Positions 1 through 13,726 of a DNA stretch of 64,000 bases are shown piece by piece. Positions within the stretch are counted from its first letter, which is position 1; every line of letters starts with the position of its first letter. A program made the position numbers and the translations under genes. Source of the DNA: Dermatophagoides farinae (lineage: Eukaryota > Arthropoda > Arachnida > Sarcoptiformes > Pyroglyphidae); assembly GCF_024713945.1 (NCBI RefSeq), contig NC_134677.1, positions 248,001-312,000 on the forward strand, in the 5' to 3' direction. The notes below the pieces were generated by a model that saw only the letters and a program-made list of their open reading frames with translations, made no database searches and had not been told where the DNA came from.

Positions 1-3000
1 TTATTTATTCTTGAATGAAATAAAAAATAAATACAGAATGAGCCGAAAAACAATAAAGCAATTTTTTTTTGCGCTGGATCGAAGCCAATGAAAATGAACC
101 AAGAAAAAAAAGAGAGAAATTGATTCAAATAATAACAGAAACTCGAAATGAAAGAATTTTTTTCTCTTCTATTCGTGCTGATTCAGCATATTTTTTTCGA
201 CTTGAATTGAACTACACACACACACACTCGAAATACTTGGAAAAGGAAAATTGTTCGTTCAACAAGAAAAACGGAATATTCATCAAAACAAACGGACTAG
301 TCACTCGTCATCATCATCATCATCATTTTTTTTTGTTTTGTTTCGACAGACAACCGATGTTTTCTCACATTTACGAATTTTACAAAAACATCAGAAAATC
401 AAGAGAGAGAGAGAGAACGAGAAAATTACACAACCAATTTTCATTTTAATAAATAATTCATGAGCATCTCTAGTGTTGTGGAAACAGAATTATTTCCCAA
501 AAAAAATGTTCATTTTATTTTTCCAACATTCATTATCAACAACGAATGAACAACTTCATTGAAAAATAAAAAAAAATTCACCAAAATCACCATGAAAGAA
601 TCGAAATTGAATTATAATTTTCATTCTTGGTGCCAGGTGTGTGACTTTTATTTTTATCCAGTGTTTTGTTTTTGTTTTGTTTTGATGATAAAAATGAAAA
701 AAAAATTAATCAAAACAAAATTTGATTTATAAACCAGAAATTGTTCAATTTGATTTTATAAATCAAACTGGAGAAATTTTCCGGAAACAATTAAAATGAT
801 TTTCTGGAAATTTCTTCATTCATAAATTTTCATTTAAAATTAATTTATTTATAATCACACGGATTTATGATAAAAATTGTGGCTAGATTGTTGAACAAAT
901 CTATTAGTGAGAAAATCTCATATTAAATTCAGACATTTTCAATCTTTTATTTTCATTCTCTGCAAATTGAAAACCAACAAATTCCAAAAAAAAAAAAAAA
1001 AAGAAAACCACACACATGCAGTAATTCTATTCAATTTGAATAAACCACAATGACGATGTTGATGATGATCATGATGATGATGGCACACACCAATGGATCA
1101 TATATTATATATTATTATTATGAGACTTATTCTTGTGTATATGTCAATGGTGAAACGATAGCAACAACAACAACAACAACGACGACAACAATAAAAACGT
1201 ATGGCAAATTCAATAGAAAATAGAAATTCCAAAGTCAAGTGAAAATGAAAAGAATATTCCTTGACAACAACAACAACAACAACAATTTATTCATTCACTA
1301 TATTTTTGATCGATCCAAAAGTGGATAGTTTTTTTTTCGTGAATACTATTTCAACAACAACAATTTATCCGATCAAAATAACGTAACATCCGCTTTTCTT
1401 TTTTTTTCAATTTCTTCTCTTTGATTGCTGAAGCGTTTCGTTTAGTTTGGATCATGATGATGATGATGAAAAGAACATTCCATTGTTCGTTCGTTATTCT
1501 CTTGGTTGTGTGTGTGTGTGTGTATATGTGGATCATATAATCCTTTTATGTTTATGGTTGGTTCGTTCGTTTGTTGTTGTGTTTGGTTTGGTTTGAATGC
1601 TCAAGTTTCGAGCTCAATAAATTGAGTAGAGTCTCTCTCTCTCTCTTTTTTTCTCTTGAAAATGACGAAAAAAAGTATTGTATAGAAATGAAAGTGAAAG
1701 AAAAAAAAGCTTGTCTTTCAAAGTTTCAGCCAGAAAAAAAAGATAAATTTTCCTTTTTCGCATTCAATTTCATTCAATTCGCATTTTTTTCATTTCAGGG
1801 ATCATGTTGATGATGATGATGATGAATACACAATAGATTCAATAGCCCATGGAATTGATTTGCGAATGGTTTTCATGGTGGTGGACACATTTATTTATTA
1901 TTTTCAAATGATAAATTGTCGATAACTTTTTTTGTTTGGCCAATGAATTACACCGTTGTAATGATGAACAAAAAAAAATGATGTGAAACAATGAAAAATA
2001 ACAATACATACTAATTTGATGAGATAAATAAATTGTAACGTTATTTATGGATCATCTATCTAGATATTTTCCAATTTTCGTTGCAATTGTTTTCATTTTC
2101 AAACAAAAATATTAATCGATTTCCATTTAATCCTTTTGTTTGTATAATATCAAGATGATTGGTAAAATTTCATTCCAAGAGCTTTATATAGTGTCAGAAT
2201 TTCTTTTGTTTTTCTATGTGTAAAAATATCATTTTATTCAAATTCTTTCAACGACATCATGGGACTCATCATCATTCACAAACAAACAAACGAAAAAGAA
2301 TTTCATTTATAATTAGCTTAATTATTCTGTTTTGTTGATTATAATGTTTTTAGAATAAAAGTGATGCGACGATGATCGACGACGACGACAACAACAACAT
2401 TATCGTCACCATCATCATTATCACACATCGATATCGACTTTTATTCGACAACAACAGCCCTAAATAGTTGACAAAAAAAAACTCGAATGAATGAATAAAC
2501 ATTTCCGGAAAATAAACAAGAAAAAAAACATGAAACATTTCCTCATTTTGATCATGAATAATTATGTTAATAATGAGGATGATGATGATGGAGAAAAAAA
2601 AACGAGAATAATTACAACACACACACACACACATGAACATAAACATTTTTCTCGGAATAAAGAATCGTTTCATTCATTTGAAATTGATTGAAAAGTTTTC
2701 AAATAGCAAATCTGTTATTCTGTTAGTGTATGTGAATGTGTCAAAGTGTAATTAAGTTTGTTTTTTTTCTTCTTTCGTTCTACCGGGCCAAATACGGTTT
2801 TTTTTCATTATTATTATGAAAATTAATGAAGTTGAATATATTGAATGAACCCAAGATTCCCTTGCTTTTGTGTTGAAAAAAAATTCGGCCCAAAATTCTG
2901 AAACAAAGACACAAAGAGAGTGAGAGAGAGAGAAAAAAATGAAAAGACCAAACACAGTAGCCATTAGACGAAGAAATTATAGCCAAAACAAACACACCAT

Positions 3001-3982
3001 ATGTCTGGACGATACATAGATGGATGGATGGATGGATGGACGAATAGAAGAAATAAATCTTTATTCTCCGTTGCCAACACATTTGTTTTTCTAGTTCTCC
3101 ATAAAAAAAAGAAACAAATGTGTCAAATGTAATGTAAATGTATGTCGAATATCAAAAGAATGACTAGACTTATGGTGAAAAAAAAATTCCTTTTGCTCTT
3201 TCTTGTCCATTTCAATATCTAGAATAGATATTGAAAGCATTGAAAAACGAGAAATTTGTTACAACTAATAAACAACAACAACAACAACATGACAATGACA
3301 ACGAAATGAATGGTGAAACCATCTGAAACACAACCGATAATACATCAATACGATGATGATGATGATGATGGCAAATCAAATAATAATTCTTTCTTGAACG
3401 AAAAAAAAACAAGAAAAAAATGCAGAATTTCTCCACATCTTTTTTTCCATTCAAAAACATGGATTTTGCATTATTATTACCATTATTATTATTATGAATA
3501 AATCTGCTATTCATTCATCCATAAATGTACTGTGACAGAATATGGAAGAAGAAAATAATAAAAATTTCCATTGAACAAAGCAAGAAAGGAAAAGATTCTA
3601 TTGTTTTTTTTCGGGCAACCATTTTTTCCTTTTTCTATACATCACCAAAACACTAATGAACCAAAGAACAAAACAAAAACAGTAAAAAAAAAGAAAACTG
3701 TAACTTTTAGAAATTAGATTCTTTTTGTTTCGATGATGAAATAAGAGAAAAAAATAGCAGAGAATTGGACCTAAAAAGAATGAATGAAATTGTTCGGGAA
3801 TATCGAACCAGAAGAAATATAAAACAATGCCCTTAAGGATTGATAAATGCAAACCCAAACGATTCGATTCATTTCAGATTCCAATGTTTCGTTTGACTTT
3901 TTTTTCTGGACCATTCACAATTTTGTCATAGTTTGTGTATGTGTGTGTGTGTTGAACATTAATTCATTCAAATGAAACTTAC
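1..3982. other. noncoding, microsatellite-rich spacer or intron
   Basis: No open frame here has a recognisable domain or normal codon use. The stretch holds short A/T runs, CAA/ATG/TTG triplet tracts, a GT run near 1505-1523 and a GGAT run near 3021-3038. The minus-strand exon at 3983-4473 ends in a splice donor pointing into this stretch, so part of it is probably that gene's intron. I could not identify the next exon. Confidence 0.6.
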
Positions 3983-4473
3983 CGTGTATCGATGATTTTG
4001 TCCTGTTCGTTTGACGATGATTTTGATTCATTTAATCTGGCCAATTTATTGATTGGCTGCTGCTGCTGTTGTTGTTGTTGTTGTTGTTGATTATAAACAT
4101 GTGGATGAAGATGAAAATATGTTTCATCTAGAAATAAATTTGCCTCTGGCAATAGATCGATTAGACTGATATCAAGATGTGGATTCAGATGATCATCATC
4201 ATTGTTGTGCACAATTTCATTAGTAGAATGATTATGATTCATAACTTGTTTAGTCATCGATTGATGATGTTGATGATGAGCATGATGATGATGATGATCA
4301 AATCGAAAACGTTGTTGTTGGCCATCTAATTTTGTTGGCATCGATAATGTTATTGTTGTGGATAACAATAAAATTATCATCATCATCATCATCATTATTA
4401 TTATTGATGATGAGAAAAAACAATTTTTACGACGATGATGACGATAAAAAGAATATTCAATAGCCGATTCCAT
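3983..4473 (-). CDS. first coding exon of an unidentified secreted or membrane protein (partial)
   Basis: The product is not recognised. The exon opens with an ATG at 4473 and stays open for about 163 codons. It ends at a good donor (CG|GTAAGT, junction after 3983); reading through would hit a stop at once, so the gene should continue on the minus side below 3983. The start has a basic stretch, then about 20 hydrophobic residues (Ile/Met/Leu rich, about 24-43), consistent with a signal peptide or signal anchor. Next come His-rich, Asn/Asp-rich and poly-Gln (11 Gln) segments. Between them is a more ordinary acidic and hydrophobic patch (ISLIDLLPEANLFLDETY). His and Gln runs come from CAT and CAA/CAG triplet repeats, common across the window. 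It could be a secreted peptide precursor or an extracellular protein; the exon alone cannot decide. It could also be spurious, but start, hydrophobic leader and donor agree. Confidence 0.5.
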
Positions 4474-7400
4474 GTTTTTTTTTGTTGTTGTTGGTTGATG
4501 AATATTTTTGGATGGTTAATAAAAGAGTTTCTGGCGTTTGTTCAAGTCCTAGTCGCGTTGTTCAACCATTCAACCAGATCGATCGAATCCATTTAACCAT
4601 GTTTTTTTGGTTGTAACTTTTTTTTACTGAAACGAAAAAAAAAATTATTAATGAAAAAGTGGTATATTCATTCATGGTTTATTGCAACAAGGACAGAATA
4701 TTTTTCAAACTAAAAAAATATAAAGAAAAAAATTCTGATAATGGAAAACTTTTCCAAACAACAACAACAACAACAGTATTCATACACCCAAAATGTAAAA
4801 TTCTACACAATCACAATGCAAAAAATTATATTCATCATTCAAAGAGAGGGAAACTTTCCGGAAAATATTGCAATTCTTTGAATTGACCACAATTGGTCTG
4901 TTATCACTTGAAAATTCCTGGCCAACAAAAAAAAATTATATAACAAAGAAAAAGGCACCAGCAGCAGCTATTTGATTGTTGTTTTGCTTGTTTTTGTTGA
5001 AGTGGTTGGTTGATTGTTTGTTTGTGGAAAAAAAAGAAGAAAATAAAGTAGGTATAATCAAGATGAATGGAAAAATTTTCCAAGTAATGGCTAAATGTAT
5101 TTTTTTTTCTCGGGGTTGTAATAATTGATGAGAAGATTAAATTATTAATAATAATAAGAAGAAGAAGAAGAAGAAATAAGTGAAAAACATCAACAACAAC
5201 ACTTTAGCAGCAGCAGCAGCAGTAGCAAAGCAAATATCAACTGGGGAAAAAACTCTGGATGTAGTGGTCATTTTTCTTGATTTATCAATAAAAATAAATT
5301 AAAGTGGCTATGGCTATAGTTGCCATTATTAGAATATTCGCTATAAATTCAGTGACCAAAACACTATAAAAATAACAGTAAAGAATTGTTAGACTGAAAA
5401 AAAAACAAACAAAAGAAAGAAACACTTAATTTTCATCAATTAATCTTTCTGTCTGTCTAATTATATAATGCCAACACACCAGTTAAATAGCAACAAAAAC
5501 AACAACAATGACTTGAAAGTTGTATATTATGTAAGTGTGGAAAGAGAGAGAGAGAGAGAATTTGAAACTTGGCCTAGCGCCTCGAATATCGGTGGCAATA
5601 TTGGAATATTTCTTCTTCCATTGATATGGCAAAAAAATGCAATTCATGCAACGGTTAATTGTTCTTTTTCGTTTTGCTATAGATGACTTTCTGGTTTTTT
5701 TTCGATAATGAAAGCTAATGATCTATGATGATGATGATGATGTAAAATTGAATTATGGAATTCACTGCATACATCGATCGATGATTAGTGATCCAAAACA
5801 GAATTTTAAAAATTTTAAAAATTTCAACACCACACACACATCGTGTAAGTAATGATAAGAACAACAACAACAAAACGTTTATCAAAAAAAAGAGAAAAAA
5901 AATTTCCATTCAAAAAATTGAAATTAAAATCAAGAAGAAAATGGAAAAAAACCAAAAAAAAATCGAATATGACGTGTGTTAGACTGTGAAAATGTTGGCA
6001 TGGAAAGAAAAAAAAGTCTCAAGAACAGGAATAAAAAAACAATCAGAATAATTGGATGCAGTGCACACACACACACAAGAACGAGAAGGGACAATTCCCA
6101 AATGACGATGATGCACACACACACACGCACAAATGAAAAAAAATATGATTGAATGATGATGACAGACACTGTGTTTGTGAAACACAATTTCATCTGCAAT
6201 TGAATTCAAATTTAGCCCGGTAAACATTGACAATAATCATTTGAAATATATATAGAATTTCCCTACAAATTTTTACTCCAAGCTCTTACAAAGAAAACAG
6301 ACTTGTCATCATCATCATAAAAAAAAGATTCGTTTTTTTTTCGTTGGTCCCAAATGTTTTGATACACACACACACCGAAATAGACACAGGAAAAAAATAT
6401 TTTTCTGTTAATGATATTTGATAATGATGATAATATTACTATACCCGGAATAATAATGATGATGATGATGATGAAGATGAACGAGAAAATGAAAACCAGG
6501 TACCAGGTGGAAAAAATAAACCAGATTGAATATGATGAAAAAAAAATGGAACACAAACACACAAATAGTTTTTTGCCAGAAACCTTTTTTTTTATTCTTC
6601 TGTTACTGCTATGGAACACTCTTTATTATGGAATGAATGAATTAAATTTACAGAATTTTTTTTTCTATCTCTCGCACTGTATGGTCAGTCCTAAACTAAA
6701 CCAAAGCAGAAACTACTCGAACCAAAAAAAAAACAATGTAAAGACAATGTAGATAGATAGGTGTGTGTGTATATTTTTACCATGGATCATTCAGTGTTAT
6801 GTTTCATAAACACACACACACACACAGAAAAAAATGACATTATTTTTCACAAAAAAAGTCACCACTATCATTCAAATACCTAGCTGTTTTATCTACCACC
6901 ACCACCACCACTATCGAGGGACCAATGAAGAAGGCCATTGTCATATACCTGTGTGTGTGTATGTCTCAGGTATCATACAACGGTTTTAGTTTGATTATCG
7001 TTATATTCACTGGTAATGATCATAATAATCATCAAAGACATTAAAAATGACAATAAAATACATACCTTGTGATATTTTATAAATGATTAGGTCGGTTATT
7101 ATTTATGCATTCAGTCATTTCAATTTTTCGTTTTATACAATTTTCATATGTTGACATATATAACACAAACACAAAATAACAGAAATTGCTGTTCTGTTGT
7201 TGATCGTTCGTTGGATGATGATGAAATGATGAATGTATCATATATGGATATCGATGATGATGACCGTTTATTTATTTATTTTTTTTTATCGTCGTTGACC
7301 TTGATCGTTTTATAATTTTTTTTTTTTGCTTTAAAACGCGATTCTGTCTTAACGAAATAAAATTTTTCTGGTTCTGAAATGAGACAAACATTTATCAGTT

Positions 7401-8725
7401 ATTTTTTCATGATCTTCTTTTTCATCCAAAGTTTGTTTTTCTTGTTTGTTTGTTCACTTTTGTTGTTGTTGTGTAATGTGTGTGTAAAAACACAAAAAAT
7501 TTGTGTAATGACAATGATGATTTAGTCAGTTACTTATTTTCTTTGGGCTATGATTTTTCGTTTCGTTTCGTTTGTTTGTTTGTTTGTTGTTGCACACAAG
7601 AAAAATAAATAAATATATAAAAACTCCTTATATGGTTGTGTGTATGTCATGTCCACATTTCTCACATAATGAATGAATGAATGAAAAAAAGAATCGAAGA
7701 ATCAATAAGATTTGGCGGCTTTTTTTCTGGTAACCTACACCCGACGACATAGACACAAACACACACACTTGTCGATGAATGAATGGAACAAGAAAAAACC
7801 AAAAAAAAAAAAAGATTTTGGAAAACAAGGCGGCTTTTTTTTTGCTCTATACTAGGGTCAAACTATTACTACATACCAGACAAACACAAGCAGTGATACA
7901 ACCAAAAGAAAAAACAACAACAATCGACCAACCAAACAGAACCAGAATCAGAACAGATGAGAATCAGTAAAGCACATCATCATCATGCATGGACCAGATA
8001 AAGCTAAAAAAATTTTTTTTTTTTGTTCACTCTGTTCATGAACCAAATACCGTGGCTGGTGCAAGAAGAATGTCTGTTTCTCTGTTTTTTTTTATTATTG
8101 GAAACATTTAGATACAATTACCGCGCGCGTAGAAATTTTTCTTTTTTTTTTGGTTCAATATCTGGTCGTTGTTGCATTAGAGAGAGAAATGAATCGGCGC
8201 AGTAGAAAAAAAAGTTAGTCGAATCCATGTGTATGTATCAGATTCAGAATATTCCAATGGAATACATACATTCACTGTGAGTCTGTGTTGAATTTTTTTT
8301 TAGTTTAGGTTGGTTGTGTGTGTGGTATACCATTGATGATGATGGTCTGGTTCTTTTGGTTTGGTCGATTGTTGCTAATGTTGTTGCAAAAACACACACA
8401 CACACACACAGAGAATACAATAACCACCACCACCAGCAGCAGAAGCAGTATTTATTACACACAGAATCAGATACCTAGAATTATTTGAATTATAATGAAA
8501 TAGGCAAAAGTAGAATTGATGAAAAAAAAACTGAATAAAATGAATCAGATGGAAAAAAATACCGGAGAATGAAAATGAAGCAAAGAACAACTGTCCAATA
8601 CAAAATATTGTCAAATTGAGAAACGAATCGAAAAAAAACGAAACAGAAGATTTATCAATGAACATCTGCTTTTTCTTTGCCTGGCTGTTGTGGCTAGTTG
8701 CTGGATTTTTTTTTTTTTTTGTTCA

Positions 8726-8764
8726 GCTGCTGCTACTGCTGTTGCTGTTGCTGCTGCTGCTGCT
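8726..8764. repeat. CTG-rich triplet tract
   Basis: An imperfect CTG/TTG triplet array lies in noncoding sequence. Similar CTG arrays occur at 50319-50350 and 52400-52420, so this is a recurrent microsatellite class here, not a coding poly-Gln tract. Confidence 0.85.
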
Positions 8765-11700
8765 CAGATGTCGATCCAAATAGAAAAAAGAACTGATAGA
8801 ACTAGAAATTCGACGAGAAAAAGATACCCGATGGTAGTACCCTCCATTATATGGAAGTAAATGATAATCAGGCTATGTCTTTCTCTCTTTATTTTTTCTC
8901 GACCCAACTGATGATGATTTACATCACCACATTCTTTTGATTTGAATTTTTTTTTTATTGGAAAAATTATGCATTTTTTTTTCTTTCTCTACCCCCGACA
9001 AAAAAAAATTTTTGGCGTGAACAAACTCTCTCTGTGTATGTACGAGACGAGAGTGTCTAACACCCAAAAGTGATTAATAAACATTAATATGAAACACATT
9101 AACCAACAACATTGAAAAAAAAACATTTCAAACTAACTAAGAAAAAAAAAAGAAAAATCAAAAGAAGCGATCAATTTGAACAAAAATTAGCATTTGATAG
9201 TTATCATCATCGCAGCTAAAGGCAAAAAAAAATCGAGAAAAAATGCCAGAAAGCAAGCAAATCTTTGGCCGGCCAGTTTAGATTTAGATTTTGTTGTTGT
9301 TTCATTTTATGATGTTCGAACCAATTTATATATTCAGTTTATTAAGCTAATTTTCACACAAAAAATCGAGTGTTAGAAAAAGCAATATAAACAGGCCAAA
9401 CATAAAATAAATCTTCGGATGATATTCTATTTGGGATTCAAAAATCATAATCTTTCGCCAATGATAATTTTTTTTTGTCGGCAAGAAAAATACAAACATT
9501 CGAAATAATCATTATAGTGATGGTGGTCCTGGATTATTATGATTATCATAATCATAATTTTTCCAATGAATCATCATGGCCATCATCATTTCTCAGTGTG
9601 TGTGTGTGTGTGTGGTCATTTCATACATTTTTTTCGATGTTTCTTTTTATGGACCGACACCAAAATGAATCAAGTTTTAACCGTTGTTGAAATAAATGAA
9701 AAACAACAACAACAAACCTTAAACGTTAATCAATCGTCTGTCTATATGTGTTCATGTTTGTTTGTGCATGATGTACATTTTGAAAAACAAATTGAGAACA
9801 TTCATACAACTGAAGCATTTTATTTGCATAATATTTTTCTGTCTGTGTGTCAATATTTAGATTATTCATCAAACAAACAAACAAACAAATAAAAAAAACA
9901 AACAAAAGTCAAGGACACTGACCAGAATAGATCAGAGACATCAACACTACTAGAACAAGTAGAAAAAACAATTAAAAAACTTTTTCAAATTTTTTAAAAA
10001 AATTTCGGTTTTGTTTGTAAATAATAAACGACGCTATAAACAACAGGGAAAAAATCAGCAGACACCAGACATGGATGTATAAATGGATGGATGAAAATCT
10101 TTATCTTACAAAAATGTCAAGACAAACTGTGACGTTTGTCTATCTATGTCTCTCTCTCTCTCTGTGTGTGTGTGTTATATAATATTTTCTTCTTCTTCTT
10201 CTGTCACATAAGATGATAGGATCATCATCATCATCATCAGTATGATGAAAAGATGAAAATCTATAATGACAGATGTGTGTGTGTGTGTGTGTTTGGGTAT
10301 AGTGTCAAGATACGAGAAACATTCAAAACAAAACAAAACAAAACAAAAAAAAACAAAAATAAAGCATGAAGCATGATGATGGGTTGTGTGTGTGTATGTG
10401 ATGACAAAGCTGTCATTTTCAGTTTAGAAAAAAAATATCCAAATTTAAATGGCCAAGTTAGTTGACATTTGTTGTTTTGTGCTGTCGAGCGAATACGACA
10501 AGAAAAAGATTTTTTTTTTGCACATTTTTGTCCCGGTATATGACAACAAAAATTGTCAATTTGACCATGTGGATCAAATTCAATTTTGTTGTTAATTAAT
10601 TTTAAAAGAAAAACAAAACAGACTCGATGACCATAACCATCGTTCATGTTCTGTTGACTGGCCAGTTTGGAATTCAATTATTTAATTAAAATTTAATTCT
10701 CAACAATTGCCAACAAGCAAGCAACTTGGACAATTGTTTTTTGTTTGCTCTCGAAAAACATACACACAAAGAGAAAGAGAAAGAAAATTAAATAAGAGAA
10801 AAAAGTAGCAACTAGACGAGAGAACCAAGGAAAAAAAAGACAATTGGCATCAGTGTTTGATGGAAAAAACTTGTCCATTGTAATAATTAAAAGATGAAAA
10901 GAAAAACTTACTTTTTCACTTCTTTATCCTATGGGGATGTATTATGTTGTTTGGATTGATTGGATCATCATCAGAAAGTTTTTCTTTCCAAAAAATGATG
11001 ATGATAAGGATGATGGAATAAGAAATGAAATGAAATGAAAATAATACGGCAAACGGTTTATATCATTATTCTGGACATATATTGGAAAATAATTAATCCT
11101 TCCACATATATAGGTAGTGAATTCTATGATTTGATTTCTTATTTGAGCACCAATATATCGTATATCGATGGATATTGATAGATGGATGTGATTGGTTTCC
11201 ATTTCCATTTCATATTTTGTTTTGCAAGATTCATTCATTCATTCATTGTGTTTAATCAATCAAACATCGTTATTATTGGATTGTTGCCCAAATGATGATG
11301 ATTTTTGTTTGTTTGTTTGTTTGTTTTTCTTTTCATTTCATCAACATCATAGTGCATTAGTTCATTGATTGATTCATTCATTGAATAACATCTAATAATA
11401 ACAAACAAAATGAAAGAAAGAAAAAATTATTCATCAAATAATGACTATCTAAAGATGAATGAATGAATACATTGCCTTGTCTGCTGTTGTTATATGGTAT
11501 TTGTTTGTTTGTTTGTCTGTTCGATAGAAAAAATCACAAATGTACGTATGTCATCATAATCTCGGGAATAAGGAAAAGGCACAGGATGTTTTTTTTTGTT
11601 TTCGTGGTGGTTCTTTATCCAAAGTATAAATAAACATCTTTGGGGCCAATGAAAATACATTGATGAGGATGATGAAAGCATTTTCGGCTTTGATTTTATT

Positions 11701-12729
11701 GATGATGATGATAATCATGCCACACATCTGGTGTTTGATCATTACATCACATCTGCATACATGGAATTCATTTCCGGTCGTTGTTGTTTATTTGATCCAT
11801 AATGAGTGGTGATGATATTGTTTTTGTTTTGTTCCGTTTTGTTTTCAAATTTCCGATCAATCAATAATGAACAGACAAAGAACCATTTATTTTAATTGTA
11901 AACATTCGAATGTATCGTATCTATTTCGACTACAAACAATCATTGTGTGCAAATAGAAGTCCATTAATCAAAATTATTATTTAGCCACCAGAAACTTTTG
12001 GAGAATTGAAACGAAACGAAAAAACAATTTCAATTTGAAAACTTTTTTCTTCTGACAATTGAAAATGTTTCAAGTTTTTTCTTTTTTTTTTTGTTAAAAA
12101 AAACAACAGCAGCAGGAAAAAAATTCAATTCAATTCAAAACGAAAAAAAAAATTTTTTTTTTGTTCAAAAAAAAAATTTTCCAACTTTTACCACGTACAA
12201 TCATTCGTTATCGATTTCGACAGGCTAATTTGTTATCATGGCTATTTCGACATTGGAATTAGATTTCATTAGATTTCCGAACAAAATTGAAATGATCATG
12301 ACAACACCTCGAGGGGTGTTCAATAAATTCAATTTCTGGACACATCTCCAACAATTTTTTTTGGCACTTTCACACATTACAACCAATGATGTGATTTGAT
12401 AAAATCTCATTTCATTTATACGATGTTGTTGTTGTCCGTTCATTTATATATTAAATATAAATCAAATGGTGACAACAAGAAGCAAAAAAAAAATGCCCGA
12501 TTATTTTTCGGATGGTTGAATCGGTTGATAATAGTTGATGGTCTTTTCTGCAGAATTATATTAATTTTGTTTCTCATCATCATCATCATCAGGATAATTA
12601 ATCGTTATTTTTTCCATTCTTCGTTTAACAACTTAGATGGCCACGATAATAATAATCTGATCTGATCTGATCAATCAATCAATAGTGGTGAAAACAATAA
12701 ATGTTTGTTGATTAATTAATTTTTAATGT

Positions 12730-12838
12730 GCGCCATCTATGAATGAATTTTGGTAAAGACTTGAAATTTTTTTTTTCATTATAAATTTTATGAATGACAT
12801 AAAAATGACAAATTGTACCATTAATCAATAGATGGCGC
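12730..12838. promoter_or_regulatory. inverted pair of AGATGGCGC motifs (possible CTCF- or YY1-type sites)
   Basis: GCGCCATCTA at 12730-12739 and TAGATGGCGC at 12829-12838 are exact reverse complements about 100 bp apart. The nine-base core AGATGGCGC also occurs at 16570-16578 and 55365-55373. It resembles the CTCF core (AGRKGGCR) and also contains the YY1/PHO ATGGC core. The match is by eye; binding is inference. Confidence 0.35.
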
Positions 12839-13083
12839 CATATCTTTGTACTGCTGCTCAATGCCATGTGTGCACGCCCAATTCAATCAAAAAAAAAAAA
12901 AAAAAAAAAAATTTTTTTTTGTCACTTTCATTCTCTTTTTCATTCAATAAATTCTGGTTTTGTTTTGTTTTGTTTTTTTTCCACTTTTTCTGAATATTCA
13001 TTACATTGGCAACAACATTTTTATATTTGTGTGTGCATAAGTGTGCACACACACACACACACACACTCACTGTACACAGACAT

Positions 13084-13437
13084 GTCCAAAAATTAATTGA
13101 AATAAACATATGGCCAAATTGGTGGTTGTTTATATTTTGATTCAATTTGCCATTAAAGAATTCATATTCTGGCCTCATTGCTGATTTTCGTGGCCTTTTT
13201 CTGGCAACGATTTTCGAAGTCAAATGAAATTTTTCATAATAATCACCATTGGTCGTTTTCGTCCAAAAATTAATTGAAATAAACATATGGCCAAATTGGT
13301 GGTTGTTTATATTTTGATTCAATTTGCCATTAAAGAATTCATATTCTGGCCTCATTGCTGATTTTCGTGGCCTTTTTCTGGCAACGATTTTCGAAGTCAA
13401 ATGAAATTTTTCATAATAATCACCATTGGTCGTTTTC
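13084..13437. repeat. perfect 177-bp tandem duplication
   Basis: Positions 13084-13260 and 13261-13437 read identically over 177 bases (period 177, two copies). Each copy starts GTCCAAAAATTAATTG and ends TTGGTCGTTTTC. The unit is exactly 59 triplets, so a minus-strand frame stays open through both copies, but the encoded peptide matches no family I know. The complete identity means the duplication is very recent, or is an assembly artefact. It lies about 290 bp upstream of the Rho GTPase start codon. Confidence 0.9.
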
Positions 13438-13726
13438 GTTTTCGTCGTCGTCGTCGTCGTATCAACGACTTATGACGCCTTATTTTGATGAAAATTTGTC
13501 CAATTTACTATCATATACTACACATGTGATACAGATAAAAATCAATCAATCAATCACTATTGAAACTGTCAAATCTAGTTGAATTTTTTTTTTGTCTTAT
13601 TGGAAACAATACTCATTTTTGTTCTCATACCAAAGCCATTCGTAATACTCGCCAATTTTTTTTCTGCATAATCACCGTTTTTTACATTATTCAGAATTTT
13701 GTCAATTTTTTTTTCACTACTACTAA

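Larger units (their letters stand above)
4474..13083. other. noncoding spacer, about 8.6 kb
   Basis: I see no gene with protein-like composition. Open frames here are translations of CA/GT, GA, ATG and homopolymer tracts. Landmarks are a GA run near 5543-5560, a CA run at 6811-6826, a CTG-rich tract at 8726-8764, GT runs near 10271-10291 and a pair of inverted GCGCCATCTA/TAGATGGCGC motifs at 12730 and 12829. Confidence 0.6.

Noticed and set aside
69-463. open frames with poly-His and Arg/Glu runs
   Set aside because: They translate CAT and AGAG microsatellites; no domain, no splice logic, no normal codon use.
3598-3858. minus-strand open frame of 86 codons, hydrophobic, near the orphan exon donor
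   Set aside because: The composition is that of translated A/T-rich DNA, and no acceptor with matching phase stood out, so I did not join it to the exon at 3983-4473.
12858-13400. 180-codon minus-strand open frame with a repeated 59-residue block
   Set aside because: The block is created by the 177-bp tandem duplication; the rest is CA/GT repeat and poly-Phe. No family match. Kept as a repeat, not a gene.
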